DNA of 64,000 nt from Mycolicibacterium septicum DSM 44393 (GCF_000455325.1 NZ_HG322951.1:1985597-2049596); one strand, 5' to 3'; counted from the stretch's first letter, positions 43,636 to 52,825 are shown. The notes: generated by a model from the letters alone, not told the origin. Numbers and translations: made by a program.

Positions 43636-45126
43636 TCAGGACACCAGTCGCAGGTGCCGGCGCGCGCGAGTGTGGTCGGCGACATCAGTGCGCGAGTGAA
43701 CGGACACCAGCGAGCCCGAACGCACCGTTCCAATCGGTCCAGCCTTGGCGAAACGTGCTAATTCCGTCGTGCGCAAGGTGATTCCCGCTTTCGCCTGACG
43801 GTAACCGATGCGCACGCCCGTGGCCCCCACGGCGAACAGACCGCCGAGCCCGGGCAATGCCGCGGAGATCAGCGCCCACAGTGACATGGCCACAAGGGCG
43901 GTGACCGCTTTCTGGGTCGGCGTGGCCTTCGCATTGAAGGGACGCCACGCGTCGGCGAGCACCGGGGCGGCGCCCTGCAGCATCGAGGTCAACGAAGTGA
44001 TGACCTCGTCGAGGCTGAAGTCCGACGCCAGGGCATCTGCGGGAGTAGGTGATCCGACCTTCATCGATGACGAATACGCCAGGATCTTCTTCAGGAGAGT
44101 GACGATCGAGTTGTACGAAAGTGCGGTCAGCGGCTGCGCGGCGCCGGCAGCGGGCGTAGCCCACGAGAGGCCGAACATGTCGCAGATCTGTGACGCCAGT
44201 TGGATGACGGCGTCGACCGTCGACGACACCAGCATCCTCAAGAGGTAGACGATGGCATGCCGGACCTCGGGTGTCGTGGCCTGCGTAGCCGGCTGTTCTG
44301 ACACCAAATCCGATGTTGCCGCCGGGTCTGCGGCAGGCGCAGCGTCCGTGGCGGCCACGGTGTCAGGGGCACTGGCAGGGGCAGCGCTCGACGCGGCATC
44401 CGGCGTCGTCGCCGAGTTCGAGGTGGTGCCGTCGCTCTCGACGTGTGACGTCGGTTCGGTCGTGCTCAGGGCAGCCGCGGGCGGTGTGTTTTCGACGGTG
44501 TCCGAGCCGGATGTCGATTCGGACTCTGCCGGGGCGGACCCGGAGGCCGACGGTGCCGGAAGGTCGACCACCACGGGATCCAGATTCAAGGTGGTCGGGA
44601 TCTGTGGGTCGGTCGAATCAACGAGACTCCCGAGTGTCCCGGTAATCGTTGACGGCTCGGATTTCGTGGCACTCGAGTCGTCGGAAGAACTCGACGTGGA
44701 CTCTGAGGTGCTCCCGCTGACCCCGGTGTTCGTTTGAGCCGAGACGGTCGAATGGGGCCGATCATCGCTCTGGCCGGCACCGGAGGTGCTGGTTGTCGTG
44801 TGTGGCGCATCGGTGGTGTTCGACGAGGTCAACGCGGTGCTATTCGTGTTCGACGAGGTCAACGTGCTGCTGTTCGTCGACGAGGCGGTATCGCTGTCGC
44901 TGTCCGAGTTGTTGGTGGCCTGATTCGAATCTGACGAAGAATCGCCGTCGGCGCGGGCCAGAGGGACCGTAACGCTCACACTGCTCATCACGAGTCCGGC
45001 AGCCACCAGGCACGCACCCGTAAGCAGGTGAAAACGTGTGTGAATCGCGGTCTCCTTGCAGCGGATGTCATTCGTTTGGCCACTGCAGCGGAGATCAGGT
45101 GTGACGTAGCTAACAGTAGTGCTCAA
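43636..45126 (-). CDS. Large secreted Ser/Thr/Asp-rich protein with C-terminal helical domain
   Basis: The open frame reaches a TTG at 45126, but that codon has no Shine-Dalgarno. A good one, AAGGAGA (45051-45057), stands 5 nt before an AUU at 45045, from which the protein would begin directly with a signal peptide (HTRFHLLTGACLVAAGLVM, cleavage near LARADG). The next 250 residues are Ser/Thr/Asp/Asn- and Pro/Ala-rich and probably disordered or glycosylated. A helical domain of about 190 residues follows, with a hydrophobic segment (MSLWALISAALPGLGGLFAVG) and a basic tail. It resembles the wall-associated long-linker proteins of mycobacteria. The true start is uncertain. Confidence 0.75.
   Translation of the reverse strand: MSTTVSYVTPDLRCSGQTNDIRCKETAIHTRFHLLTGACLVAAGLVMSSVSVTVPLARADGDSSSDSNQATNNSDSDSDTASSTNSSTLTSSNTNSTALTSSNTTDAPHTTTSTSGAGQSDDRPHSTVSAQTNTGVSGSTSESTSSSSDDSSATKSEPSTITGTLGSLVDSTDPQIPTTLNLDPVVVDLPAPSASGSAPAESESTSGSDTVENTPPAAALSTTEPTSHVESDGTTSNSATTPDAASSAAPASAPDTVAATDAAPAADPAATSDLVSEQPATQATTPEVRHAIVYLLRMLVSSTVDAVIQLASQICDMFGLSWATPAAGAAQPLTALSYNSIVTLLKKILAYSSSMKVGSPTPADALASDFSLDEVITSLTSMLQGAAPVLADAWRPFNAKATPTQKAVTALVAMSLWALISAALPGLGGLFAVGATGVRIGYRQAKAGITLRTTELARFAKAGPIGTVRSGSLVSVHSRTDVADHTRARRHLRLVS
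45045..45057 (-). promoter_or_regulatory. Shine-Dalgarno followed by a possible AUU start
   Basis: On the minus strand AAGGAGA (45057-45051), then CCGCG, then ATT (45045-45043). The distance is ideal for initiation and the codon opens the signal peptide directly. No ATG, GTG or TTG is in frame at a comparable distance from this Shine-Dalgarno. Confidence 0.45.
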
Positions 45127-45179
45127 TTTTGGAGCCGAATCGAGAACCCTGTCAATAACGAAAAAGGGCGGTTACAGCC

Positions 45180-45845
45180 TCAGCTCTCGATCGGCGCGTA
45201 CCAGTCGGCGTTGGTGAGCAGCACCCGCGTCCCCAGGTCGCGGTTCCACTCCGGCTCGATGCCGTGGCGTCGCACGATGGGGAACACGGTCTCGTCGAGC
45301 AGCCGGGCGACGTCGCTGAAGTACAGGTCCTCCTTCGCGCCATCGCTGAGCTGGTTGTATGCGTCCTCGTCGAAGTTCTCCGGCTCGAACGCTCCATAGC
45401 CGACGTAGGTGCTGCCGTCCTCGATCAGGCGGTCGGTGTCCTGACTGTGGAAGTAGATGAACCCGCTCCAGTGGCGGCTGTCGTCGCGCTCGTCGCCGAT
45501 CTCCGCCGAGGCGCAGGTTCCGCAGCAGGAGAAGTCGGCGCGGGCGATGACGCCGTTGGCGTTCAACTCGTCGAACGCCGCGCGGGTCCGCGACCGGTAG
45601 TCGCCGATCTCGGTCTGCTGGCGCAGTCTCGCCTCGCGCAACGCGGCGAAGGAAGTGGTGAGCTGCTCTTCGGTGAGTTCGTAGTCCTCGGCATAGGTCT
45701 CGAGGAACTCCTCGACGTCGTCGTTGCCGGTGACCAGCATGCCCCAGATCTCGGAGGTGAGAGTCGCGCGGTCCTCTGCGTCCAACGGAAGATCGGGCAG
45801 TGTGGCGTGGGCCGGGACGGCGTTCGGGTTCGACGATGCGCTCAC
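45180..45845 (-). CDS. DUF6891-like cytosolic protein with a CCGTC cluster
   Basis: A 221-residue acidic soluble protein. Its most striking motif is FSCCGTCASAEI (about residues 106-117), three closely spaced cysteines that could bind metal or be redox-active, followed by SGFIYFHSQDTDRLIEDG. This pattern is, as I recall, the hallmark of DUF6891. The GTG start at 45845 follows TGGAGG. No catalytic function is known for the family. Confidence 0.75.
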   Translation of the reverse strand: MSASSNPNAVPAHATLPDLPLDAEDRATLTSEIWGMLVTGNDDVEEFLETYAEDYELTEEQLTTSFAALREARLRQQTEIGDYRSRTRAAFDELNANGVIARADFSCCGTCASAEIGDERDDSRHWSGFIYFHSQDTDRLIEDGSTYVGYGAFEPENFDEDAYNQLSDGAKEDLYFSDVARLLDETVFPIVRRHGIEPEWNRDLGTRVLLTNADWYAPIES

Positions 45846-45998
45846 GCGCTGGCCTCCAGGTGTGCTGTCGGAACCGGGCGAATTTGCCCGGCGGTGGCGA
45901 TCGTAGCGTCGGGCGGTGACGAATCGGTTGTGGGACTCCCGGCGCGACACGCCCTGCTACGCGGCGGTTTTTGACGCTGAGTAGCTCACAATGCGGAC

Positions 45999-47456
45999 AT
46001 GACGGAACCGCGGGAGTCGCCGCGTGGTATCTCACGTCAGACGTTCCTGCGGGGCGCCGCCGGGGCATTGGCCGCCGGAACGGTGTTCGGATCGACCCGG
46101 GCCAGTGCCGATCCCAGGGCCTCCGGTTGGGGTGATCTGGCCGCCGCAATCCGGGGGCCGGTGATACTGCCCGACAGCGGCGGGCAATTCACCTCGGCCA
46201 AGGCGGTTTTCAACACCAACTTCAACGGCCTGGCGCCCGCGGCGGTCGTCGCCCCGAGTTCGGTGGCCGATGTGCAGAGGGCAATGGCCTTCGCGGCCAA
46301 CAACAATCTCAAAGTCGCTCCGCGCGGCGGCGGGCACTCGTATGTGGGCGCGTCGACGGCGAACGGCACCATGGTCCTCGACCTGCGCCAGTTGCCCGGC
46401 GACATCAACTACGACGCCGGTACCGGACATGTCACGGTGACACCTGCGACCGGTCTGTATGCGATCCACCAGGCTCTCGCGGGGGCCGGCCGGGGAATCC
46501 CGACAGGTACCTGTCCGTCGGTGGGCGCGGCCGGCCATGCCCTGGGCGGCGGGTTGGGCGCCCAGTCACGCCATGCGGGCCTGATGTCCGATCAATTGGT
46601 GTCGGCGACGGTGGTGCTCCCCGGTGGCGGGGCCGTGACCGCCTCGGCGAACGAGAACCCCGACCTGTTCTGGGCGTTGCGCGGCGGGGGCGGTGGCAAC
46701 TTCGGAGTGACGACGGCGCTGACCTTTGCCACCTTCCCGACCAGCGATGTGGATGCCGTGAGCCTGCACTTCCCGCTGCAGTCTTTCGCGCAGGTTCTGG
46801 TCGGCTGGCAGGCCTGGCTGCGTACCGCTGACCGCAGCACCTGGGCACTGGCCGACACCGTCACCGACCCGGGTGGCGCGCACTGCCGCATCCTTGCGAC
46901 CTGCCTGGCGGGATCGGGTGACGCCGTCGCGGCCGGCGTCGTCAAAGCGGTCGGGCAGCAACCGACCGGCGTCGACAAGCACACGTTCAACTACCTGGAC
47001 CTGGTGCAGTACCTGGCCGTCAACAACCTCAACCCGTCGCCGCTCGGCTATGTCGGCGGATCCGACGTCTTCCAGTCGATCACCCCGGCCGTCGCGCAGG
47101 GGATCGCCGCGGCGTTCAACGCTTTTCCCAATGGTGCCGGCCGTCCGTTGGTGATCATGCATACGCTCGACGGTGCGCTCGCCACGGTGGGTCCGGGGGA
47201 CACCGCCTTTCCGTGGCGGCGGCAGTCCGCACTGGTCCAGTGGTACGTCGAGAACTCCGGCTCTCCGGCGGCGGCGTCCCAGTGGCTCAACACCGCCCAC
47301 CAAGCGGTCGCGCCGTATTCGGTGGGCGGTTACGTCAACTATCTCGAGGCGAACCAGCCGGCATCGCGATATTTCGGCGCCAACCTCTCTCGGCTGGCCG
47401 CCACCCGGCAGAAGTACGACCCGGGTCGGATCATGTTCTCGGGCCTGAACTTTTGA
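45999..47456 (+). CDS. Exported berberine-bridge-type FAD oxidoreductase
   Basis: A 485-residue oxidase of the FAD-linked (PCMH) fold with a C-terminal berberine-bridge domain (YVNYLEANQPASRYFG, KYDPGRIMFSG). His113 in RGGGHSYVG is the usual covalent FAD attachment, and Cys172 in TGTCPSVG suggests bicovalent FAD. The N-terminus (ISRQTFLRGAAGALAAGTVFGS) is a Tat-like signal in which the second arginine is replaced by Gln, so export by Tat is likely but the motif is atypical. Such enzymes oxidise sugars, alkaloids or other alcohols, reducing oxygen. Substrate unknown. Confidence 0.87.
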   Translation: MTEPRESPRGISRQTFLRGAAGALAAGTVFGSTRASADPRASGWGDLAAAIRGPVILPDSGGQFTSAKAVFNTNFNGLAPAAVVAPSSVADVQRAMAFAANNNLKVAPRGGGHSYVGASTANGTMVLDLRQLPGDINYDAGTGHVTVTPATGLYAIHQALAGAGRGIPTGTCPSVGAAGHALGGGLGAQSRHAGLMSDQLVSATVVLPGGGAVTASANENPDLFWALRGGGGGNFGVTTALTFATFPTSDVDAVSLHFPLQSFAQVLVGWQAWLRTADRSTWALADTVTDPGGAHCRILATCLAGSGDAVAAGVVKAVGQQPTGVDKHTFNYLDLVQYLAVNNLNPSPLGYVGGSDVFQSITPAVAQGIAAAFNAFPNGAGRPLVIMHTLDGALATVGPGDTAFPWRRQSALVQWYVENSGSPAAASQWLNTAHQAVAPYSVGGYVNYLEANQPASRYFGANLSRLAATRQKYDPGRIMFSGLNF

Positions 47457-47544
47457 TGTAGCCATCCTCGGTTCCACCCGCGTATGGACGGAACGCGCGC
47501 TGCGCGGCGTTATGTTGATCATGGGTTCTGGGAGAGAAGGCGCG

Positions 47545-48132
47545 ATGGACGAGACGGCTCCGCAGACACCGGCGGCTACAGCGGCCCTTGCAGTGGCAAC
47601 ACGGTTCTACTCGCCCGCGTTGCTCAATCACTGCATCCGTTCGTACCTGTGGGGTGCGACGTACGCAGCGGCACACGGCATCGCCTTCGACGACGAGCTC
47701 TACTACGTCTCGGCGTTGCTGCACGACATCGGTCTGACCGACCCGTTCGACAGTCACCGGGTGTCGTTCGAGGAGGCGGGTGGGGATCTGGCCTGGGTGT
47801 TCGGGGTGGCCGCCGGCTGGTCTGCCGACCGGTCGGCCCGGGCGACGGAGATCATCGTGCTGCACATGCGCGACGACGTTTCGGCGGCGGCCGATGCCGA
47901 GTCACATCTCTTGCAGGTGGCAACGGCGTGGGACGTCGTCGGACGACGACCAGAGGAGTTTCCCACCGCAGTGAGGGCCGAGATACTCGCTCGCTATCCG
48001 AGGAAAGCGTTCGGCACCGAATTCATTGCGTGCTTCGAGGATCAGGCGAAGCGCAAACCGGGCGGCGCCGCAGCCGCGTCGGTGGCCAACAACGGTGCCG
48101 AACGCATCAGGGCCAATCCTCTGGACACCTAG
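47545..48132 (+). CDS. HD-domain protein (cyanamide hydratase-like)
   Basis: A 195-residue HD hydrolase. Metal-binding residues are visible as NHCIRSY, the HD pair in ALLHDIGLTDPFDSHRVSFEEAGG, the histidine in IIVLHMRDD, and the final Asp in ATAWDVVG. The family includes cyanamide hydratase-like and small phosphohydrolase enzymes; which reaction it runs is open. The ATG at 47545 has GAGAAGG upstream; in-frame ATGs at 47512 and 47521 would add 8-11 residues. It ends 3 bp from the convergent amidase gene. Confidence 0.82.
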   Translation: MDETAPQTPAATAALAVATRFYSPALLNHCIRSYLWGATYAAAHGIAFDDELYYVSALLHDIGLTDPFDSHRVSFEEAGGDLAWVFGVAAGWSADRSARATEIIVLHMRDDVSAAADAESHLLQVATAWDVVGRRPEEFPTAVRAEILARYPRKAFGTEFIACFEDQAKRKPGGAAAASVANNGAERIRANPLDT

Positions 48133-48135
48133 GTC

Positions 48136-49587
48136 CTATGCCGGTGCCTGGAAGCCGCCGATCTGCTGCTCGAGCAGTTCGGCCAGCCGCAATGGCGTGC
48201 GGTCCTCGAACATCGGACCGATGAGCTGCACACCCACCGGCAGTCCCTCGGCGGACTGCCCCGCTGGTATGGCGGTGGCTGGCAGGCCGGGCATTGTGGC
48301 CAGACCGGCCCAGACGAGCTGGTCGAAATAGGGGTAGTCGGTGCCGTCGATGTCGAGCCGACGTGCCAACAGATCTGGATCGTGGTCGTGGGGGAACGCC
48401 GGAGTCGGTGTGATCGGACAGACGACGGCATCGAATTCGCCGAACAGTTGTCGCCAGCCCTGTCGGTGGATCTCGCGCCGGTTGTTCAGTTCGATCCAGT
48501 CGCGGTGGCTCAACACCATCCCGCGCAGCCGTGCCGCGTCGAGGCTCTGGTTCTCAGGACCGAGGCCGGCGGCGCGGGTCCGCAGTTGCTCATATGAGTC
48601 GACGGGGAATCGTGCCGTGGAACCGGAAAACAGCAACTGGGTATACAGCGCTGCGGCTTCGGCGAGATCGGGCAGCGCCGGACTGTGTCGTTCGACGCGG
48701 GCACCGCCGGAGACAAGGGCGTCGGCCACGCGGTCTATGGCGGCGCGCACCGCGGCACCTGTGGCAATGCACGGATGCTCCTCGAGGACCAGGACCCGGA
48801 AGTTGCCGAGTCTCTCGTGGCGCGGGGGCGGCAGCGTCATGGTGTGTGCCAGACCGAGCGTGAGCGGGTCCGGTCCGGCCATCACGTCGAGCAGGAGGGT
48901 GAGGTCGCGGGCAGTGCGCGCCATCGGACCGACGACAGCGAGGTCGTGGTCGGTGGGCAAGGCCGGTGCGGGCGGCGCGGTCATCCCGCGCATCGCTGTC
49001 AGCCCGAGTGTTGGCTTGTGCGCGTAGACGCCGCAGAAATGCGCGGGAGTACGCAGCGAACCGGCGAGGTCGGAGCCGATGGACAGCGCACCGAATCCGG
49101 ACGCCAGGGCGGCCGCCGATCCACCCGAAGATCCGCCCGACGTACGACTGTGATCCCACGGATTGTTGGTGGTGCCGTGGATCTCGTTGAAGCTCTGCAC
49201 ATCTTGGAGTCCGAACGGCACGTTGGTCTTACCGAGCACCACCGCGCCGGCAGACTTCAGCCGCGACACCTGGACCGCGTCCTCGGCCGGTACGAAATCC
49301 CGGAACTGCGCCGTGCCCCAGGTCGTCGGCAGCCCGGCGACGTTGTAGGACTCCTTGACCGTCAACGGAATACCGAGCAGCGGCCGATCCTCACCTCGCG
49401 CGCGCGTGTGGTCGGCACGCCGCGCGGTCTCGCGCGCGCGCTCGAAGTCGCGCACGCAGATGGCGTTGATCGCCCCGTCATCCCGCTCGATCCCAGCGAT
49501 CGCCGCCTCGGTCAGTTCCGCCGAGGACACCTCACCAGCGCGCAACGCGGCCGCCAATTCTCCGGCCGACCGAAAATTCCACTCCAT
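48136..49587 (-). CDS. Amidase-signature family amidase
   Basis: A 483-residue amidase with the Ser-cisSer-Lys triad: Lys78 (PLTVKESYNVAG), the cis-Ser in SGGSSGGSAAA (150-160) and nucleophile Ser177 (GSDLAGSLRTPA). The length and the ATG start at 49587 fit stand-alone amidases rather than GatA, since no GatB/GatC genes are near. It probably hydrolyses small amides or nicotinamide-like compounds. The family activity is certain, the substrate is not. Confidence 0.9.
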   Translation of the reverse strand: MEWNFRSAGELAAALRAGEVSSAELTEAAIAGIERDDGAINAICVRDFERARETARRADHTRARGEDRPLLGIPLTVKESYNVAGLPTTWGTAQFRDFVPAEDAVQVSRLKSAGAVVLGKTNVPFGLQDVQSFNEIHGTTNNPWDHSRTSGGSSGGSAAALASGFGALSIGSDLAGSLRTPAHFCGVYAHKPTLGLTAMRGMTAPPAPALPTDHDLAVVGPMARTARDLTLLLDVMAGPDPLTLGLAHTMTLPPPRHERLGNFRVLVLEEHPCIATGAAVRAAIDRVADALVSGGARVERHSPALPDLAEAAALYTQLLFSGSTARFPVDSYEQLRTRAAGLGPENQSLDAARLRGMVLSHRDWIELNNRREIHRQGWRQLFGEFDAVVCPITPTPAFPHDHDPDLLARRLDIDGTDYPYFDQLVWAGLATMPGLPATAIPAGQSAEGLPVGVQLIGPMFEDRTPLRLAELLEQQIGGFQAPA

Positions 49588-49860
49588 GAATCCGACGCTA
49601 ACGACTCACCGCCGAAGCCATAAAATCCCTCTTCCCGCAACGGAAAATCCGTGGAGACCGGTCCGATGGCCGATCCGCGTTGCGGGCGGAAATGCGTTCA
49701 TCGTCGTGCGAAAGCGCCCCCGAATTGTTTTCCGAGTCAACAAGAGTCGGGACAAAATTCCCTGCAAGGGCGTCAATACTCCACATACTCGCTGGTAGTG
49801 CGGTATACATCCGTGCATATGGGTTGCTGGACCCCGGCCGAACTATTTGAGGGGGCGGGC

Positions 49861-50220
49861 GTGCGAACATCACAGCGCTACCTGGTTTTGGGACTGTTAC
49901 CGGCGATGCTCCCGTTCGGGGTCGTCACCACCATGGCACCGCCGGCGAGGGCGGAATGCACAACTTCGGGCTATGCCACGGTCTGTGCGCAGGGGGACGT
50001 GCGCGGTGCAGATGGAGTGCCGCGGGCAGCTACACCGGTCGTGCCCTATCCCTGTGATTACGACTGGTATTGCGACACCGGGTGGGATCTCGACGTCATC
50101 TGGGACCCGGGCCGTCCCGGCGGACCCGGCGGACCCGGCGGACCGGGCGGGCCTGGTGGTCCTGGTGGTCCCGGAGGCCCGGGCCGTCCGGGTGGCGGTG
50201 GCGGCATCGGACCGCGTTGA
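49861..50220 (+). CDS. Small secreted protein with a Gly-Gly-Pro repeat tail
   Basis: A 119-residue protein starting at GTG 49861 behind GAGGGGG. The signal peptide ([19 protein letters not shown], cleavage near ARAECTT) is followed by a Cys/Trp/Asp-containing domain of about 55 residues ([27 protein letters not shown]) with four cysteines, and then a collagen-like tail of seven Gly-Gly-Pro units ending [13 protein letters not shown] -10-like TATACAT is at 49804-49810. The following gene starts 45 bp downstream and encodes a hemophore-like protein. Confidence 0.75.
   Translation: MRTSQRYLVLGLLPAMLPFGVVTTMAPPARAECTTSGYATVCAQGDVRGADGVPRAATPVVPYPCDYDWYCDTGWDLDVIWDPGRPGGPGGPGGPGGPGGPGGPGGPGRPGGGGGIGPR
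50119..50181 (+). repeat. Tandem 9-bp repeat coding (Gly-Gly-Pro)7
   Basis: Seven consecutive copies of GGN-GGN-CCN: the first two copies are identical (GGCGGACCC), the third differs only in its last base, and the later ones diverge at third positions, so the tract is under protein-level selection or is aging. Copy number is likely to vary between strains. Confidence 0.85.
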
Positions 50221-50264
50221 GGAACTACGTCATGAACCGTGGACAACTTGCTGAAGGAGCCAAC

Positions 50265-50627
50265 ATGTCGCTCTCACGTCTCACCCGCCATTCAGTCGGC
50301 GCCGCCATCGGTGCCGGTGTCTTCGCCGGTCTGTCGCTTCTGAGCGCTGTTGCAGCCACGGCGGATCCACCCGTGCCGCCACCGTGCACGGCCGCCGAGA
50401 TGGCACGCGTGATGTCGGGTATCTCCTTCGAGACCTCGAGCTATCTGACCGCCCACCCCGACGTCAACGACTTCTTCACCAGTCTCAAGGGGCAACCGAA
50501 GGATCAGATCGGAAATCAGGTCCGCAGCTACTTGGACGCCAACCCTGCCACCCGGCAGGATCTCGACCGCATCAGGCAACCGGGCGCTGACTTCCGGCAG
50601 CGCTGCGGACTTCCCGCGATTCCCTGA
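50265..50627 (+). CDS. Secreted hemophore-like heme-binding protein (MHB/Rv0203 type)
   Basis: A 120-residue exported protein. The start at 50265 follows AAGGAG by 6 nt. After a signal peptide (residues 1 to about 33, VAATADPP) comes a helical domain with two cysteines (Cys41, Cys114). The core [22 protein letters not shown] matches the mycobacterial hemophore family; Tyr60 and His64 have the Y-x3-H spacing of the heme ligands described for Rv0203. It probably picks up heme outside the cell or in the periplasm. A matching MmpL heme transporter is not in this window. Confidence 0.82.
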   Translation: MSLSRLTRHSVGAAIGAGVFAGLSLLSAVAATADPPVPPPCTAAEMARVMSGISFETSSYLTAHPDVNDFFTSLKGQPKDQIGNQVRSYLDANPATRQDLDRIRQPGADFRQRCGLPAIP

Positions 50628-50664
50628 TGATTTGGTGTCCGTCGACCCGGAGCTGAGGTGAGCG

Positions 50665-51444
50665 ATGGGTGGCTTGACCCTGCCGGGCCTGTGGTTGTTC
50701 CTCGCCGTGGTCCTCGCCGCGTCGGCTCTGCTGGCTGTCGGGAGTGTGTGGATTGCCAACAAGACGGTGTACCGGCCGGGCGCCAAGAAACAGACGGGGA
50801 CTCTGTCGCCCTTTCTGACCACCGTTGCCCTCGTTTACGGTGCGCTACTGGGTTTCACGGTCGTCGTCGCGTGGGAGCAGTTCTCGTCGGCAGAGGAAAA
50901 CGTCACCAATGAGTCGTCGACTCTGGCGACGATGTACCGGCAGACGGTGAGCCTGCCGGGGCCCGAACAGGTGCGGACGCGGGAACTGCTGCGCACCTAC
51001 ACTGTCGCCGCGCAGGCCGAGTGGGATACCCGGCAACGCGATGCCGCGAGTGATGCGGCGCGAGGGGCGATCACCGACATGTACCGCGTACTGGGTCAGC
51101 AGACGCCCAACGCCCATCCGGTCAACGCCGAGATCCGCGATCAGCTCAATGTCTTGACATCGCAACGGAACACGAGAATTCTCGATGCGCAGCCCCGGAT
51201 TCCAGGGCTGCTGTGGAGCGGTCTGCTGTTCGGGGCAGTCCTTCTCATCGGGCTCATCGGCTTCACTTACCTCAGCAATACGGTGAGTCACATGGTCCTG
51301 TCGAGCGCGATCGCCATCCTGCTCGGTCTTCTGCTGTTCCTCATCTTCTGGCTGGACCATCCGTTCGGGCAGCAACTCGGCGTTACGCCGGCATCGCTCG
51401 ACTACGCGGTGCGGGTCTTCGACGGGGTCGATCACGGAAAGTAG
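50665..51444 (+). CDS. DUF4239 (bestrophin-like) membrane protein
   Basis: A 259-residue integral membrane protein with helices at about residues 10-30, 50-68, 180-202 and 207-230, and a soluble middle segment (about 75-175) rich in charged residues (EENVTNESSTLATMYRQT). The conserved motifs LALVYGALLGFTVVVAWEQF-like and SSLATMYR-like are typical of DUF4239. The start is 37 bp after the hemophore stop, so co-transcription is likely. Function unknown; a channel role is suggested only by the bestrophin-like label. Confidence 0.82.
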   Translation: MGGLTLPGLWLFLAVVLAASALLAVGSVWIANKTVYRPGAKKQTGTLSPFLTTVALVYGALLGFTVVVAWEQFSSAEENVTNESSTLATMYRQTVSLPGPEQVRTRELLRTYTVAAQAEWDTRQRDAASDAARGAITDMYRVLGQQTPNAHPVNAEIRDQLNVLTSQRNTRILDAQPRIPGLLWSGLLFGAVLLIGLIGFTYLSNTVSHMVLSSAIAILLGLLLFLIFWLDHPFGQQLGVTPASLDYAVRVFDGVDHGK

Positions 51445-51451
51445 GCGTGGC

Positions 51452-52663
51452 TCACCACGTGACCGGAAGTTCTTCCATCCCATAGATTTCCTGCTGGTTC
51501 TGAAACGGCAGTTCGTCGACAGGGACGGTCAGACGGAGTCCTGGCAGTCGGCGGGCCAGGGTGGACAGCGCGACCTGCATCTCGACCCTGGCGAGGTTCT
51601 GCCCGATGCACTGATGCACCCCGAATCCGAAACCCAAATGCCCACGGGTGTTCCGGTCGGTGTCGAGGCGGGCGGGATCGTCGACGAACGCGGGATCCCA
51701 GTTCCCGGCGGGAAGGTTCATCAACAGGAAGTCTCCGGCGCGGATCGATTCGCCACCGAGGGTCAGGTCCTCCGTCGCGACCCGGTCCACCTGGCTGTGC
51801 ACGATCGTGAGGTAGCGCATCAGCTCCTCGACGACGTTGGCGACGACGGCGGTGTCATCGGTCCTGCCGAGAAGCTCGAAGACGTCTGGATGTTGCAGCA
51901 ACGCAACGGTTCCCAGGGAGATCATGCTGGCCGTGGTCTCGTGGCCCGCCTGCAGGAGGATCAGTCCGTTCATGGCGGCTGTCTCGCGGCTCAGTTCACC
52001 GGATGCGACGTAGTCGGTGATGAGGCGGCTCATCAAATCATCGCCGGGTTCACGTTCCTTGCGTGCGACCAGATCGAACATGTAGCCGAAGAGTGCCCCG
52101 ATGGCCTGGGCCTTCTCGTCCTCGGACGACCGGGCATCGAGGCCGACCGTGCTGTGGTGTTGGAAGAACGCGTGATCGCTGTAGGGCACACCCAGCAACA
52201 GCGAGATGACGAGCGACGGCACCGGTAACGCGAAGCCCCGCACGAGATCTGCCGGCGGCCCTTTCTCGATCACGTCGTCGAGGAACTGGTCGACCAGCTC
52301 CTGGATCTGCGGTCGCATCGCCTCGGCACGCCGCCACGTGAAATCGCGGGTCATCATGCGGCGCAGCCGATTATGTTCGGGGTCGTCGGTGCGGGCAAAG
52401 ATCACCGGTAGGGCATCCCCGGCGCCGACCTCACGGAGCCGCTGCTTGATCGTGTCCGCGCTGAGGCGCGGGTCGATCAACGATGCCCGGATATCTTCGT
52501 ACCGGCTGACCACCCAGGTCGGCCGGCCCTGCCACATCACTCGTCGCAGCCCCTCCGAGTCCCGCCATTCAGAGAATTCGGGCGGCGGTGCCAGCGGGCA
52601 TCCGGCGGGCCGGGGCCTCGGAATGGTGGGCAGGTCGACGGCGTCACCGAGGGTCTGGGTCAT
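51452..52663 (-). CDS. Cytochrome P450 (CYP105-like, tentative)
   Basis: A 403-residue soluble bacterial P450. The heme Cys352 lies in LGFGFGVHQCIGQNLAR, the I-helix oxygen motif is AGHETT (239-244), and the K-helix ExxR is EELMR (279-283). It begins at ATG 52663. It is divergent from a dehydrogenase and enoyl-CoA hydratase, which may process its product. Redox partners (ferredoxin, reductase) are not adjacent. The family number is a guess from overall resemblance. Confidence 0.9.
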   Translation of the reverse strand: MTQTLGDAVDLPTIPRPRPAGCPLAPPPEFSEWRDSEGLRRVMWQGRPTWVVSRYEDIRASLIDPRLSADTIKQRLREVGAGDALPVIFARTDDPEHNRLRRMMTRDFTWRRAEAMRPQIQELVDQFLDDVIEKGPPADLVRGFALPVPSLVISLLLGVPYSDHAFFQHHSTVGLDARSSEDEKAQAIGALFGYMFDLVARKEREPGDDLMSRLITDYVASGELSRETAAMNGLILLQAGHETTASMISLGTVALLQHPDVFELLGRTDDTAVVANVVEELMRYLTIVHSQVDRVATEDLTLGGESIRAGDFLLMNLPAGNWDPAFVDDPARLDTDRNTRGHLGFGFGVHQCIGQNLARVEMQVALSTLARRLPGLRLTVPVDELPFQNQQEIYGMEELPVTW

Positions 52664-52825
52664 GGCCACGAACCCTATCTGGCCCGCAGAACAAATGTTA
52701 GGTTTTGAATTTCCATGCCAGGGCACTCGCACCGCGCGCACCCTTTGGTCCCCGAGACCACGCGCACCGGCCTAGCCTCGAGGCGTTGGGTCTCACTGCC
52801 TCCCGAACGAGTGAAGGAACCGAGC

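Noticed and set aside
43636..45126. PE/PPE or PE_PGRS identity for the Ser/Thr-rich secreted protein
   Set aside because: No PE or PPE N-terminal motif is present; it has a classical signal peptide and a different repeat composition.
49598..49873. 91-codon minus-strand frame next to the amidase
   Set aside because: No ribosome-binding site or domain, overlaps the promoter and start of the 49861 gene, and composition is not protein-like.
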